From contig SAIW01000001.1 in the NCBI GenBank assembly GCA_004028795.1, positions 1-42,504 on the forward strand: a stretch of DNA of 42,504 bases, in the 5' to 3' direction. The notes beneath the pieces were generated by a model. That model saw only the letters and a program-made list of their open reading frames with translations, ran no database searches and had not been told where the DNA came from. Below are positions 31,149-41,153 of the stretch, piece after piece (the first letter of the stretch is position 1; each line of letters starts with the position of its first letter). This DNA comes from Chitinophagaceae bacterium. GTDB lineage: Bacteria; Bacteroidota; Bacteroidia; Chitinophagales; Chitinophagaceae. Made by a program: the position numbers and the translations under genes.

Positions 31149-34100
31149 ATGAGAAAAATCAAGCTCCTGTTATCCGGGCTTTTAGCAGTTGTATTACTGC
31201 ATGCCCAGGAAACATTTCCTGTTAACGGCGTTGCCGATAAACGAAGCGGCAGTTACGCATTTACCAATGCCACCATTGTTAAAGATGCACAAACCACTTT
31301 GCAAAATGCAACACTGCTTATTAAAGATGGAAAAATTGTTGCAGTAGGTGCAGGCATTGCAGTACCTAAAGATGCAGTGGTAATAGATTGTAAAGACAAA
31401 TACATTTATCCTTCTTTTATTGATGTATATACTGATTACGGTGTTGCCCCACCACAACGTGAAGCCACAGGTTTTGGTGGCAGAGGTGGTGGTGGTTTTA
31501 ATCAACCTGCACAGTTAACATCTAACACTAAAGGAGCTTATAACTGGAATCAGGCAATAAAGCCTGAAACTGATGCTTATAAATTATTTGCTATAGATGA
31601 TGCAAAGGCTAAAAACTTACGTGATGCCGGTTTCGGTACTGTATTATCTCATGTAAAAGATGGTATTGCACGAGGTACCGGTACTGTGGTAACCTTAGCA
31701 AACACCAATGAAAATTTTGTTTTATTAAAAGAAAAAGCTTCTGCACATTATTCATTAAACAAAGGCACATCTACACAAAGCTACCCGAGCAGTGTTATGG
31801 GTAGTATTGCATTGCTGCGTCAAACTTATTTAGATGCACAATGGTATAAAACAAAACCTGCAACAGAAGGAACCAATATTTCATTGGAAGCATTCAACGA
31901 TGCACAATCATTACCGCAAATTTTTGAAGGTGATGATAAGTGGACTGATTTACGTGGCTACCGTATTGGTAAAGAATTCGGTGTGCAATATGTAATTAAA
32001 GCAGGCGGAAACGAATACCAACGCATTAATGAATTAGCTGATACAAAAGCAACCTTCATTTTATCGTTAAATTATCCGCAGGCAATGGATGTAGAAGACC
32101 CTAACGATGCCCGTGCTGTTTCTTTAGCTGACATGAAGCATTGGGAATTAGCCCCTACTAATGCAGCAGCGTTTGAAAAAGCGAATATTCCTTTCTGCTT
32201 AACTACTGCGGATTTACGTGATACCAAAACCTTTTTAACCAATTTGCGTAAAGCAATTGATTTGGGTTTAAGCGAAACAAAAGCATTTGAAGCATTGACT
32301 AAAACACCCGCTACTTTACTAAATATTTATGATAAAGTAGGAAGTTTAGAAGCAGGTAAGTTGGCCAACTTTGTTATTGCTTCTGCACCGATTTTTAAAG
32401 AAGGAACAACTATTTACAGCAACTGGGTGCAGGGCGAAAAATATGCCGTTAATGAAAGTGCATGGAATGATATTAAAGGCACTTATAATTTAACTATCAC
32501 TTCTGCAGGCGGAACAAGCTCTTATGCTGTTGATGTTAAAAGTGCCAGCTCTGCCAATGTTATTACAAAAGATACTTTAAATACACGTATTTCTTTTGAT
32601 GGAAAAGTAGTTAAACTGAATTTCAATAATACGCCGCAACGCAGTGGTGGTGCAGGTTTTGGTGGTGGCGGTTTCGGCGGAAGAGGCGGAGCAGCAGGTG
32701 GTGCCGTTACTGCAGGAGCATTAACTGGCAAACAATTCCGTTTAACAGGTTTTGTTAGCGGCGATAGCTGGAATGGTTACGGAGAAGATACGGCAGGTAA
32801 TAAAGTTACCTGGACTGCCGCTTTTGTAAGAGCAGCAACAGCAACAGACAGTGCCAAAAAAAGAACAACGCCTGTGGTAAAACCATTGGCAAAAGTTACT
32901 TATCCGTTTGATGGTTATGGTAATGAAGAATTACCTAAACAGGAAGATATTTTAATTAAAAATGCCACTGTTTGGACGAATGAAAAAGACGGTATTCTTC
33001 AAAATACAGATGTACTGGTTAAGAACGGAAAGATTGCAAAAGTTGGTAAGAATCTTTCTTCTGCGGGTGCTAAAGAAATTGATGGTACCGGTAAACATTT
33101 AACTGCGGGTATTATTGATGAGCACTCACATATCGCTGCATCATCAATTAATGAAGGTGCACAATCTGTAACATCCGAAGTAAGAATCGGCGATAACTTA
33201 AATCCGGAAGATATTAATATTTATCGTCAATTAAGTGGCGGTGTTACTTCTTCTCATATTTTACATGGTTCTGCCAATACCATCGGCGGTCAAACACAAT
33301 TAATCAAATTACGTTGGGGTGCAGATGATGAAGGATTGAAATTTAAAAACTGGGATCCGTTCATCAAGTTTGCATTAGGCGAAAACGTTAAACGTACTAC
33401 TTCACAAAACAACAATCGTTTTCCTGATACCCGTATGGGTGTTGAAGAAGTGTTGAATGATGCATTTGCAAGAGCAAGAGATTATGAAACAGCTTTAAAG
33501 CTTGACCCTAAAGGCACCCGCAGAGATTTAGAGTTAGATGCTTTGGTTGAAATTTTAAATAAAAAACGCTTCATTACCTGCCACTCTTATGTACAAAGTG
33601 AAATTACTGCTGCTATGAGAGTGGGTGATAAATATGGTTTTAAATTCAACACATTCACGCATATTTTAGAAGGTTATAAAGTGGCAGATAAAATGAAAGT
33701 ACATGGCTCTAATGCTTCTACCTTCTCAGACTGGTGGTATTATAAAGTAGAAGTTACAGATGCTATTGCTTACAATGCAGCCATTATGACTAAAGTAGGA
33801 TTGAATGTGTGCATTAATTCTGATGATGCGGAAATGGCCCGTCGTTTAAATCAGGAAGCAGGTAAAACTGTTAAATATGGCGGTGTTAGTGAAGAAGATG
33901 CTTTAAAAATGGTTACGTTAAACCCTGCAAAAGCTTTACATGTGGCAGACAGAGTGGGCAGTATTAAAGAAGGAAAAGATGCTGACCTTGTTTTATGGAG
34001 TAATCATCCTTTAAGTATTTATGCAATGAGCTTGTATACAATTGTTGACGGTACTATTTATTTCTCCCGTGATAAAGACTTAGAACAACGCAAAAAAATT

Positions 34101-34286
34101 GCTGCAGAAAAAGCAAGATTGGTTTCAAAATTAATTGCTGAAAAACGCACAGCAGGTCCGGGTGGTGTACGCCCTGCAGAACCAAGCTGGCAGTATGTTT
34201 TAAGCTGCGGCGATCATGGAGAACACAATGGTTTGTACACAGTAGATATTCATGAAGATGAAGAAGCAACAGGAGGTAACAAATAA
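31149..34286 (+). CDS. Exported double amidohydrolase (first half degenerate)
   Basis: The 1045-residue protein has a signal peptide ending at LLHAQ and two imidazolonepropionase-like amidohydrolase modules in tandem. The second (from about residue 600) has the metal site H659-x-H661 in IIDEHSHIA, then HSYVQSE, FTHILEG and NSDDAE, so it should be active. In the first half the equivalent place is SFIDVYTDYG, without HxH, so it is probably non-catalytic. Gly-rich strings (GFGGRGGGGF; GFGGGGFGGRGG) interrupt the protein near residues 110 and 510. A second amidohydrolase gene follows 14 bases later, and the two probably form a periplasmic complex. The substrate is unknown; a peptidase/isoaspartase-like or cyclic-amide hydrolase activity is possible. 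Confidence 0.85.
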   Translation: MRKIKLLLSGLLAVVLLHAQETFPVNGVADKRSGSYAFTNATIVKDAQTTLQNATLLIKDGKIVAVGAGIAVPKDAVVIDCKDKYIYPSFIDVYTDYGVAPPQREATGFGGRGGGGFNQPAQLTSNTKGAYNWNQAIKPETDAYKLFAIDDAKAKNLRDAGFGTVLSHVKDGIARGTGTVVTLANTNENFVLLKEKASAHYSLNKGTSTQSYPSSVMGSIALLRQTYLDAQWYKTKPATEGTNISLEAFNDAQSLPQIFEGDDKWTDLRGYRIGKEFGVQYVIKAGGNEYQRINELADTKATFILSLNYPQAMDVEDPNDARAVSLADMKHWELAPTNAAAFEKANIPFCLTTADLRDTKTFLTNLRKAIDLGLSETKAFEALTKTPATLLNIYDKVGSLEAGKLANFVIASAPIFKEGTTIYSNWVQGEKYAVNESAWNDIKGTYNLTITSAGGTSSYAVDVKSASSANVITKDTLNTRISFDGKVVKLNFNNTPQRSGGAGFGGGGFGGRGGAAGGAVTAGALTGKQFRLTGFVSGDSWNGYGEDTAGNKVTWTAAFVRAATATDSAKKRTTPVVKPLAKVTYPFDGYGNEELPKQEDILIKNATVWTNEKDGILQNTDVLVKNGKIAKVGKNLSSAGAKEIDGTGKHLTAGIIDEHSHIAASSINEGAQSVTSEVRIGDNLNPEDINIYRQLSGGVTSSHILHGSANTIGGQTQLIKLRWGADDEGLKFKNWDPFIKFALGENVKRTTSQNNNRFPDTRMGVEEVLNDAFARARDYETALKLDPKGTRRDLELDALVEILNKKRFITCHSYVQSEITAAMRVGDKYGFKFNTFTHILEGYKVADKMKVHGSNASTFSDWWYYKVEVTDAIAYNAAIMTKVGLNVCINSDDAEMARRLNQEAGKTVKYGGVSEEDALKMVTLNPAKALHVADRVGSIKEGKDADLVLWSNHPLSIYAMSLYTIVDGTIYFSRDKDLEQRKKIAAEKARLVSKLIAEKRTAGPGGVRPAEPSWQYVLSCGDHGEHNGLYTVDIHEDEEATGGNK

Positions 34287-34299
34287 AAACTAATTAAAG

Positions 34300-35661
34300 A
34301 TGAAGAAACTATTTTTAAATATATCAGCATTGTTATTGATAGTGTCAGTAACAAAAGCACAGGAAACGGTTTATCCAGCTCCTTCCAATAAAGGAAAGTT
34401 CTATATTAAAAACGGAACAGTCCATATTGGTAACGGACAGGTTTTAGAAAATGCAACCATAGAAGTTAACAATGGTAAAATCGTAAGCGTAGGTATTAAT
34501 ATAACTCCATCAAGTGGAGCAGAAGTAATTGATGCTACAGGCAAACAGGTTTACCCGGGTTTAATTCTTCCAGCAACCGATTTAGGATTGAAAGAAATTG
34601 CCAATGGCGTTAGAGGAAGCAACGATTATACAGAGTTGGGTGAATACAACCCCAGCATTCGATCCATCACAGCATATAACACAGATTCAAGAGTTATCAG
34701 AACATTATTAGCTAATGGTATTTTATTAGCTAATGTTGCCCCCGAAGGCGGTACTATCAGCGGTTCATCTTCTGTTGTACAATTAGATGCATGGAACTGG
34801 GAAGATGCAGCGTACAAAATGGAAAATGGTATGCACTTACGTTTGCCAAGTTTTATTGCCCGTTTCGGCAGAAGAGGCGGCGGTCTTCCTGCCAATATCA
34901 ATATTGCAAATCTTCCACCGGATGTAATTGCAAGATTTGGTTTAGGTGGCGGTGGTGCAGACCCATCAAAAGCTGCCATGGATAAATTAGAAGAAATTAA
35001 ATCTTTCTTCCGCCAGGCTAAAGCTTACTTGGCAGAAACTTCACACAAAGAAACCAATTTAAAGTTTGAAGCATTAAAACCATTGTTTGATAAAAAGCAA
35101 AAATTATTTGTGCATGGAGATCAGGTTAAACAAATATTAGCTGCTATTGATATTGCCAAAGAATTTGGTTTTGATGTGGTTATGGTTGGTGCAAGTGAAA
35201 GTTATCAGATAGCAGATTTATTAAAAGCAAATAATATAGCCGTTATCTTAAATCAGGAGCATGCATTGCCTGCTACAGAAGATGACGATATTGATCAACC
35301 ATTTAAAACACCGGCAGCATTGCATAAAGCAGGTGTTTTGTTTGCATTAAATGATGCTTTTGATGAAGCACGTTATCGTAATCTCTCTTATAACGCAGGT
35401 ACTGCAGCAACTTATGGTTTAACCAAAGAAGAAGCATTACAGGCAATTACTTTAAACAGTGCTAAAATTTTAGGTGTTGATGCAACTACAGGAAGTATTG
35501 AAGCAGGTAAAGATGCCAATATAGTTATTGCTGATGGTGATATTTTAGACATGAAAAGCAGCAATGTTTCAACTGCATTTATTCAGGGAAGAAAAGTAAG
35601 CCTTGATAATAAACAAAAAGAACTGTACGAAAGATATAAGTACAAATACGGCATAAAATAA
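34300..35661 (+). CDS. Exported amidohydrolase-like protein, partner of the preceding gene
   Basis: The 453-residue protein starts with a signal peptide (MKKLFLNISALLLIVSVTKAQ). The N-terminal amidohydrolase beta-domain pattern is present (ENATIEVNNGKIVSVG, IDATGKQVYPGLI). The metal site HxH is missing, the sequence being PGLILPATDLGL. Later ligand positions are also altered, for example SESYQIAD and FALNDAF, although FVHGDQ is kept. It lies 14 bases after the 1045-residue gene. It is probably a non-catalytic partner subunit or a binding protein with the same fold. The downstream hairpin at 35682 ends the operon. Confidence 0.8.
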   Translation: MKKLFLNISALLLIVSVTKAQETVYPAPSNKGKFYIKNGTVHIGNGQVLENATIEVNNGKIVSVGINITPSSGAEVIDATGKQVYPGLILPATDLGLKEIANGVRGSNDYTELGEYNPSIRSITAYNTDSRVIRTLLANGILLANVAPEGGTISGSSSVVQLDAWNWEDAAYKMENGMHLRLPSFIARFGRRGGGLPANINIANLPPDVIARFGLGGGGADPSKAAMDKLEEIKSFFRQAKAYLAETSHKETNLKFEALKPLFDKKQKLFVHGDQVKQILAAIDIAKEFGFDVVMVGASESYQIADLLKANNIAVILNQEHALPATEDDDIDQPFKTPAALHKAGVLFALNDAFDEARYRNLSYNAGTAATYGLTKEEALQAITLNSAKILGVDATTGSIEAGKDANIVIADGDILDMKSSNVSTAFIQGRKVSLDNKQKELYERYKYKYGIK

Positions 35662-35681
35662 TTTCGTTCATCAATTTTCAT

Positions 35682-35718
35682 AGCCCTGTCCTGATTGGTT
35701 TTAGGACGGGGCTTTTTT
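35682..35718 (+). terminator. Terminator of the amidohydrolase operon
   Basis: AGCCCTGTCCT and AGGACGGGGCT pair around a 10-base loop (one mismatched or G-T pair) and are followed by TTTTTT. The upstream ATG of the next frame lies in this T tract, which favours the later start at 35816. Confidence 0.85.
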
Positions 35719-35815
35719 GTTTTATAACCGTTCATCATGTTTTAGCTTTTTTGCTTGCAGTAGTTGTAACATTTTTACTATGCCACCGTTTCAACATCAA
35801 GTTTCAACACGCACT

Positions 35816-38257
35816 ATGAGCAAATTAATCTTGACTTTTCTTCTAATTATTTCAGCAATGGCATTGTTTGCTCAAAACAATCCTAAACAACTTACTGCTG
35901 TGCGTACAAAAAGCAAGATTGTAATTGACGGAGATATTTCAGATGCTGCATGGTCTTCTGCTGCCAATGCATCGGGCCTTGTTGAATGGCGGCCGACTTT
36001 CGGTAAACAGGAAGATAAAGAAACCAGAACAGAAGTGTATTTATTGTATGACGATAATGCATTTTATATAGCAGGTTTTTGTCATGAAAGAACAACCGAT
36101 AGTATTTCTAAAGAATTGGTTGGCAGAGATGTTGTTGGCGTAAATGATTTTGTAGGAATTATTTTCGATACTTATAATGATAAGATAAACGGCTTTGGGT
36201 ATTATGTAACTCCATTAGGAGAGCAGTTTGATGCTAAATATTCTAACAATGGAGAAGACCCAAGCTGGAACAGTGTGTATGAATCAAAAGCAAAAATTGT
36301 AAAAGGCGGCTGGACTTTTGAAATGAAGATTCCCTATTCTGCCATCCGTTTCGGAAATAAACCGATTCAAACATGGGGAATGAATATTACCCGCAGGAGA
36401 AATAAAACAGGGCAACAATATATGTGGAACCCCGTAAACCCAACCGTTGGTGGTAATTTTTTAGCACAGGAAGGTTTTTTAAATAGTATTGAAAACATAA
36501 AGCCACCTGTTCGATTATCTTTCTCTCCTTACGTTTCTACTTATGCCAATCATTATCCATACAATAATTCAATACAAAATAACTGGAGCAATTCTGTAAA
36601 CGGCGGAATGGATGTTAAGTACGGTATAAACCAGTCTTTTACTTTAGATATGACGTTGATACCAGATTTTGGTCAGGTACAAAGCGATAATCAGGTTTTA
36701 AATCTTAGTCCGTTCGAAGTAAAGTATAACGAGAACAGATCTTTTTTTACAGAAGGAACAGAGCTTTTTAATAAAGGAAATTTATTTTACAGCAGAAGAA
36801 TTGGTGGAACACCCTTGCATTATAATGATGTGTATAATAATTTATCGGCTACAGATACCGTAACAAATAACCCTACTACCACTAAATTAATTAATGCAAC
36901 AAAAATCAGCGGTAGAACCCAAAAGGGTTTAGGCATTGGTTTTTTTAACGCTGTTACAGATGCTCAATATGCTACGGTAGAAGACTTAACAACAAAAAAA
37001 AGCAGAAGCTATCAAACAAGCCCGTTAACTAATTACAATATTCTTGTATTAGATCAAACGTTAAAAAACAGTTCAAGTATTTCATTTATTAATACAAGTG
37101 TTTTAAGAGGCGGAACAGATTATGATGCCAATGTTACTGCGGGTTTGTGGGATTTTTACGATAAGAAAAATACTTGGAATTTTTCCGGAAAATTTGCTGT
37201 TAGCCAGTTGTATGGTTATGAAGCTCCCGGTAAAACAACATTAGGAACTGAACATTCTGTAAACTTTTCTAAAACAGGCGGAAGGTTAAATTTTAATCTG
37301 TGGCAGGAATTAGCGAGTGATAAGTATGAGCAGAATGATATGGGCTATTTTACCAATAATAACTATTTAGACCATGGTTTGTGGGTTGGTTATAAATGGA
37401 TAAAACCTAAAAGTTTTTATAATAACATGTATTTGAATTTCAATACTTATTACTCAAGAAGGTACATGCCCGGAGATTATCAAAACCTGAATTTCAATGC
37501 CAATATAAACGGACAATTAAAAAGCTTATGGTACGTTGGTTTATTTACAGGGTATAATAGTAAAGGAAATGATTTTTACGAACCACGGGTTGACGGGCGT
37601 GTTTATAAATCTCCTTCTTCATGGATTATTGATACCTGGTTTAATACAAACAGGGCAAAAAAGTTTTCATCTTATGTTGAAATTGCGTTCAGATACATAA
37701 AACAATTTAAAGGAATATCAAGTGATTTCAGCATGAGCAATAAATATCGCTTTAATAAAAAACTAACTATCGGCTTAGATAATTCTTTTCAATTACGTTA
37801 TAACAATGTAGGCTTTGCGGGTACTGTTGTTTCAGGAAGCAATACAGATGTATATTTCGGAAACCGAACAAGAATTACCATTGAAAATGTGTTGAATTTT
37901 AAATACAATTTTTCAAATACAATGGGGCTTTCTTTGCGTGCAAGACATTACTGGAGTAAAGTTAATTATAATGAATTTTATTTTTTAAACCCCGATGGAA
38001 GCTTGGCTACAACAACGCAAACTTTTAGTAATGATAATGTAAACTTCTTTAACATAGATATGGTTTATACCTGGCAGTTTGCATTAGGAAGTTTTTTAAA
38101 TATCGGATGGAAGAATGCTACTTTCACTTATGATAATGATGCACTAAAACCCTATTTTAAAAATTTAGGAAACACTTTAAATGCTCCGCAGAATAATAAC
38201 TTCTCTATCAAAGTCATTTATTTTTTAGATTATTTAAGTTTAAGGAAAAAGAAATAA
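35816..38257 (+). CDS. DUF5916 outer-membrane protein with CBM9-like N-terminal domain
   Basis: From MSKLILTFLLIISAMALFAQ at 35816, the signal peptide start, the protein has 813 residues. Residues about 25-210 form a CBM9-like (carbohydrate-binding family 9) domain with KIVIDGDISDAAWSSA, EVYLLYDDNAFYIAGF and WTFEMKIPYSAIRF. The rest is a long beta-barrel-like series of amphipathic strands ending in FLDYLSLRKKK, as in DUF5916 proteins. A surface role in glycan or peptide handling is often assumed, but the function is not known. The open frame begins at 35717 inside the preceding terminator, and that extension is rejected. Confidence 0.85.
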   Translation: MSKLILTFLLIISAMALFAQNNPKQLTAVRTKSKIVIDGDISDAAWSSAANASGLVEWRPTFGKQEDKETRTEVYLLYDDNAFYIAGFCHERTTDSISKELVGRDVVGVNDFVGIIFDTYNDKINGFGYYVTPLGEQFDAKYSNNGEDPSWNSVYESKAKIVKGGWTFEMKIPYSAIRFGNKPIQTWGMNITRRRNKTGQQYMWNPVNPTVGGNFLAQEGFLNSIENIKPPVRLSFSPYVSTYANHYPYNNSIQNNWSNSVNGGMDVKYGINQSFTLDMTLIPDFGQVQSDNQVLNLSPFEVKYNENRSFFTEGTELFNKGNLFYSRRIGGTPLHYNDVYNNLSATDTVTNNPTTTKLINATKISGRTQKGLGIGFFNAVTDAQYATVEDLTTKKSRSYQTSPLTNYNILVLDQTLKNSSSISFINTSVLRGGTDYDANVTAGLWDFYDKKNTWNFSGKFAVSQLYGYEAPGKTTLGTEHSVNFSKTGGRLNFNLWQELASDKYEQNDMGYFTNNNYLDHGLWVGYKWIKPKSFYNNMYLNFNTYYSRRYMPGDYQNLNFNANINGQLKSLWYVGLFTGYNSKGNDFYEPRVDGRVYKSPSSWIIDTWFNTNRAKKFSSYVEIAFRYIKQFKGISSDFSMSNKYRFNKKLTIGLDNSFQLRYNNVGFAGTVVSGSNTDVYFGNRTRITIENVLNFKYNFSNTMGLSLRARHYWSKVNYNEFYFLNPDGSLATTTQTFSNDNVNFFNIDMVYTWQFALGSFLNIGWKNATFTYDNDALKPYFKNLGNTLNAPQNNNFSIKVIYFLDYLSLRKKK

Positions 38258-38309
38258 AAGAAAGCAATTTCAAGTTGCATAAGTTTATGCGGTTGCCTAC
38301 TTTTACTTC

Positions 38310-41147
38310 ATGCAAAAAAAATTATTTCTCTTAGATGCATATGCTTTAATCTTCAGAGCATACTATGCTTTAATACGTAACCCACGTATTACCTCAAAAG
38401 GAAAAAACACCAACGCTCAATTTGGTTTTACCAATACATTGGTTGAATTAATAAATAAAGAAAAGCCAACACATATGGCTGTTTGTTTTGATGTTGGTGG
38501 TTCAACAGTAAGAGAAACAGACTTTGCAGATTATAAAGCTAACAGACAAGAAACGCCCGAGGATTTATTAATGGCCATTCCTGATATTAAAAAAATTATT
38601 GAAGGGTTTAATATACCTGTTATTGGCGTAGAAGGTTATGAAGCCGATGATGTGATAGGCACATTAGCATGGGAAGCACACGATGCAGGTTATGAAGTAT
38701 TTATGGTTACACCCGATAAAGATTACGGTCAGTTAGTAAGAGATGGTATTAATATTTACCGCCCGGGTTATCAGGGTGGAGATGTTGAAATTATGGGACC
38801 GAAAGAAGTGTGTGCCAAATGGGATATAGAAAGAGTTGAACAGGTAATTGATATACTTGGTTTAATGGGCGATGCAGTTGATAATATTCCCGGTATAAAA
38901 GGTGTTGGTGAAAAAACTGCTGCCAAGTTGTTGAAAGAATATGGGTCATTAGAAAATATTTTAGAAAATGCTGATAATATAAAAGGTTCGTTAGGAGAGA
39001 AGATACGTGCAGGAAAAGAAAGTGCTGTAATGAGCAAACGCTTAGCTACCATTATTACCAATGTTCCTGTTCAGTTTCATGAAGAAAATTTTTCATTAAA
39101 AGAATGGAATAAAGAAGCCCTCACAGAAATATTTGCTGAACTTGAATTTAAAACTTTAGGCAAAAGAATTCTGGGCGATGATTTTAATGTGTTTAATCAG
39201 GCACCAGTTGGTGTGCAGACAGATTTGTTTGGTAATGAAGTAAAATCTGTTGAAAAGAAAAAAGTAAAAGAAGAAAAGGATGAAGTTGTTGAAGAAGAAA
39301 CTTCGTCAGTTGTTTTAACTGCTTCAAAAAATATTCATAATACGCCACATCAATATTACCTCGTTCAATCAGCAACAGAAATAAAAAATCTTCTATCAAT
39401 TTTATCATCAGCAACAGAAATTTGTTTTGACACAGAAACAACAGGTATTGATGCTAATGAAGCTGAGTTAGTAGGCATGAGCTTTTCTATCAAACCACAT
39501 GAAGCCTATTATGTTCCTTGCCCTGCAGATAAAAATGCTACACTTCAGATTATAGAACAATTCAAACCCTTATTTCAAAAAGAAAATATTACGTGGATTG
39601 GTCAAAACATTAAGTATGATTTACTGGTGTTGAAATGGTATGGTATTGAATTAGCCGCTAATGTGTATGATACCATGCTGGTGCATTATGTAGCAGAACC
39701 CGATGGTAAAAGAAGTATGGATTTATTGAGTGCCCAATACCTGCAATACGAACCTGTACATATTGATGAGTTAATTGGTAAGAAGGGAAAAACGCAAGGC
39801 ACTATGCGTGATGTAGAAATTGAAAAAGTAAAAGATTATGCTGCAGAAGATGCCGACATCACATTACAGCTAAAACATGTTTTACATCCGTTATTAAAAG
39901 AAAAGGAAGTTGAAAAAGTTTTTAATGAAGTGGAGAACCCTTTGGTGAAAGTGTTGACAGCTATGGAGTTTGAAGGAGTGAAGATTGATGAAAGCTTTTT
40001 AAAAGAGTACAGTAAATTATTAGAAGCCGATGCAAAAGAGGCAGAAGATAGTGTTTATAAAGCTGCGGAAGTTCGCTTCAATTTAGCATCACCGAAACAA
40101 TTGGGAGAAGTATTGTTTGAAAAATTAAAATTAGATCCATCAGCAAAAAAGACAAAAACAGGGCAGTATCAAACAGGCGAAGATGTGTTGTTGAAATTAG
40201 CAGCAAAAGGGCATCAGATAGCCAATGATATCTTAACCTTCAGAGAATTAACTAAACTAAAGTCAACTTATGTTGATGCATTGCCTTTAATGATTAATTC
40301 CAAAACAGGCAGAGTACACACAAGCTATGCACAGGCCGTTGCTGTTACCGGAAGATTAAGCAGTAATAATCCTAATCTTCAAAATATTCCTATCAGAACT
40401 GAGCGGGGCAGAGAAATAAGAAAAGCATTTATACCGAGAGAAAAAGGAAGAGTATTGGTTAGTGCAGATTATTCTCAAATTGAATTAAGAATTGTTGCTG
40501 CCATCAGCGGAGACCCGAACATGTGTGAAGCTTTCAGAAACAATAAAGATATTCATACTGCTACTGCTGCTAAAGTGTACAGCGTGTTAGATAATGATGT
40601 TACTAAAGAAATGCGTTACAAAGCCAAGAGTGTAAACTTTGGAATTATTTATGGTCAGGGTGCATTCGGCTTGGCTGATAATCTTGGTATATCACGAACA
40701 GAAGCCAAAGAAATTATTGATAATTATAAACGTGAGTTTGCGGGCATTCAGAAATACATGGATGATACCATCAACTTTGCAAGAGAGCATGGTTATGTAC
40801 AAACATTAATGGGAAGGAAACGTTGGTTGAGAGATATTAACTCAAGCAATTTTACTGTTCGTGGCTTTGCAGAACGCAATGCTATTAACAGTCCCATACA
40901 AGGCACAGCAGCCGACATGATTAAATTAGCCATGATTAAAATTCATAATGCATTACAAAAAGAAAAACTGCAAAGCAAAATGATTCTGCAGGTACATGAT
41001 GAGTTAGTGTTTGATGCAGTGGAAACTGAATTGGATATTTTACAACCATTAATTTTAGAAAACATGAAAGCCGCTTTGCCGTTGCCTAATAATGTACCTG
41101 TTGAAGCAGAAGTGGGTGTTGGTGAAAATTGGTTGGCTGCACATTAG
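38310..41147 (+). CDS. polA: DNA polymerase I
   Basis: The complete 945-residue enzyme has a 5'-3' exonuclease domain (about 1-290, with EGYEADDVIGTLA, TPDKDYGQLV and GIKGVGEKTAAKLL). Its 3'-5' proofreading domain carries intact D374-x-E376 in CFDTETTG and the downstream YAAEDADITLQL. The polymerase domain has motif A D720YSQIELRI, motif B YKAKSVNFGIIYGQG and motif C H896-D-E. Between the first two domains lies a charged Lys/Glu linker (KKKVKEEKDEVVEEE). It should act in Okazaki fragment processing and repair. TTG-N20-TACTTTTA lies directly before the ATG, so the message may be leaderless. Confidence 0.97.
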   Translation: MQKKLFLLDAYALIFRAYYALIRNPRITSKGKNTNAQFGFTNTLVELINKEKPTHMAVCFDVGGSTVRETDFADYKANRQETPEDLLMAIPDIKKIIEGFNIPVIGVEGYEADDVIGTLAWEAHDAGYEVFMVTPDKDYGQLVRDGINIYRPGYQGGDVEIMGPKEVCAKWDIERVEQVIDILGLMGDAVDNIPGIKGVGEKTAAKLLKEYGSLENILENADNIKGSLGEKIRAGKESAVMSKRLATIITNVPVQFHEENFSLKEWNKEALTEIFAELEFKTLGKRILGDDFNVFNQAPVGVQTDLFGNEVKSVEKKKVKEEKDEVVEEETSSVVLTASKNIHNTPHQYYLVQSATEIKNLLSILSSATEICFDTETTGIDANEAELVGMSFSIKPHEAYYVPCPADKNATLQIIEQFKPLFQKENITWIGQNIKYDLLVLKWYGIELAANVYDTMLVHYVAEPDGKRSMDLLSAQYLQYEPVHIDELIGKKGKTQGTMRDVEIEKVKDYAAEDADITLQLKHVLHPLLKEKEVEKVFNEVENPLVKVLTAMEFEGVKIDESFLKEYSKLLEADAKEAEDSVYKAAEVRFNLASPKQLGEVLFEKLKLDPSAKKTKTGQYQTGEDVLLKLAAKGHQIANDILTFRELTKLKSTYVDALPLMINSKTGRVHTSYAQAVAVTGRLSSNNPNLQNIPIRTERGREIRKAFIPREKGRVLVSADYSQIELRIVAAISGDPNMCEAFRNNKDIHTATAAKVYSVLDNDVTKEMRYKAKSVNFGIIYGQGAFGLADNLGISRTEAKEIIDNYKREFAGIQKYMDDTINFAREHGYVQTLMGRKRWLRDINSSNFTVRGFAERNAINSPIQGTAADMIKLAMIKIHNALQKEKLQSKMILQVHDELVFDAVETELDILQPLILENMKAALPLPNNVPVEAEVGVGENWLAAH

Positions 41148-41153
41148 TAGTTG

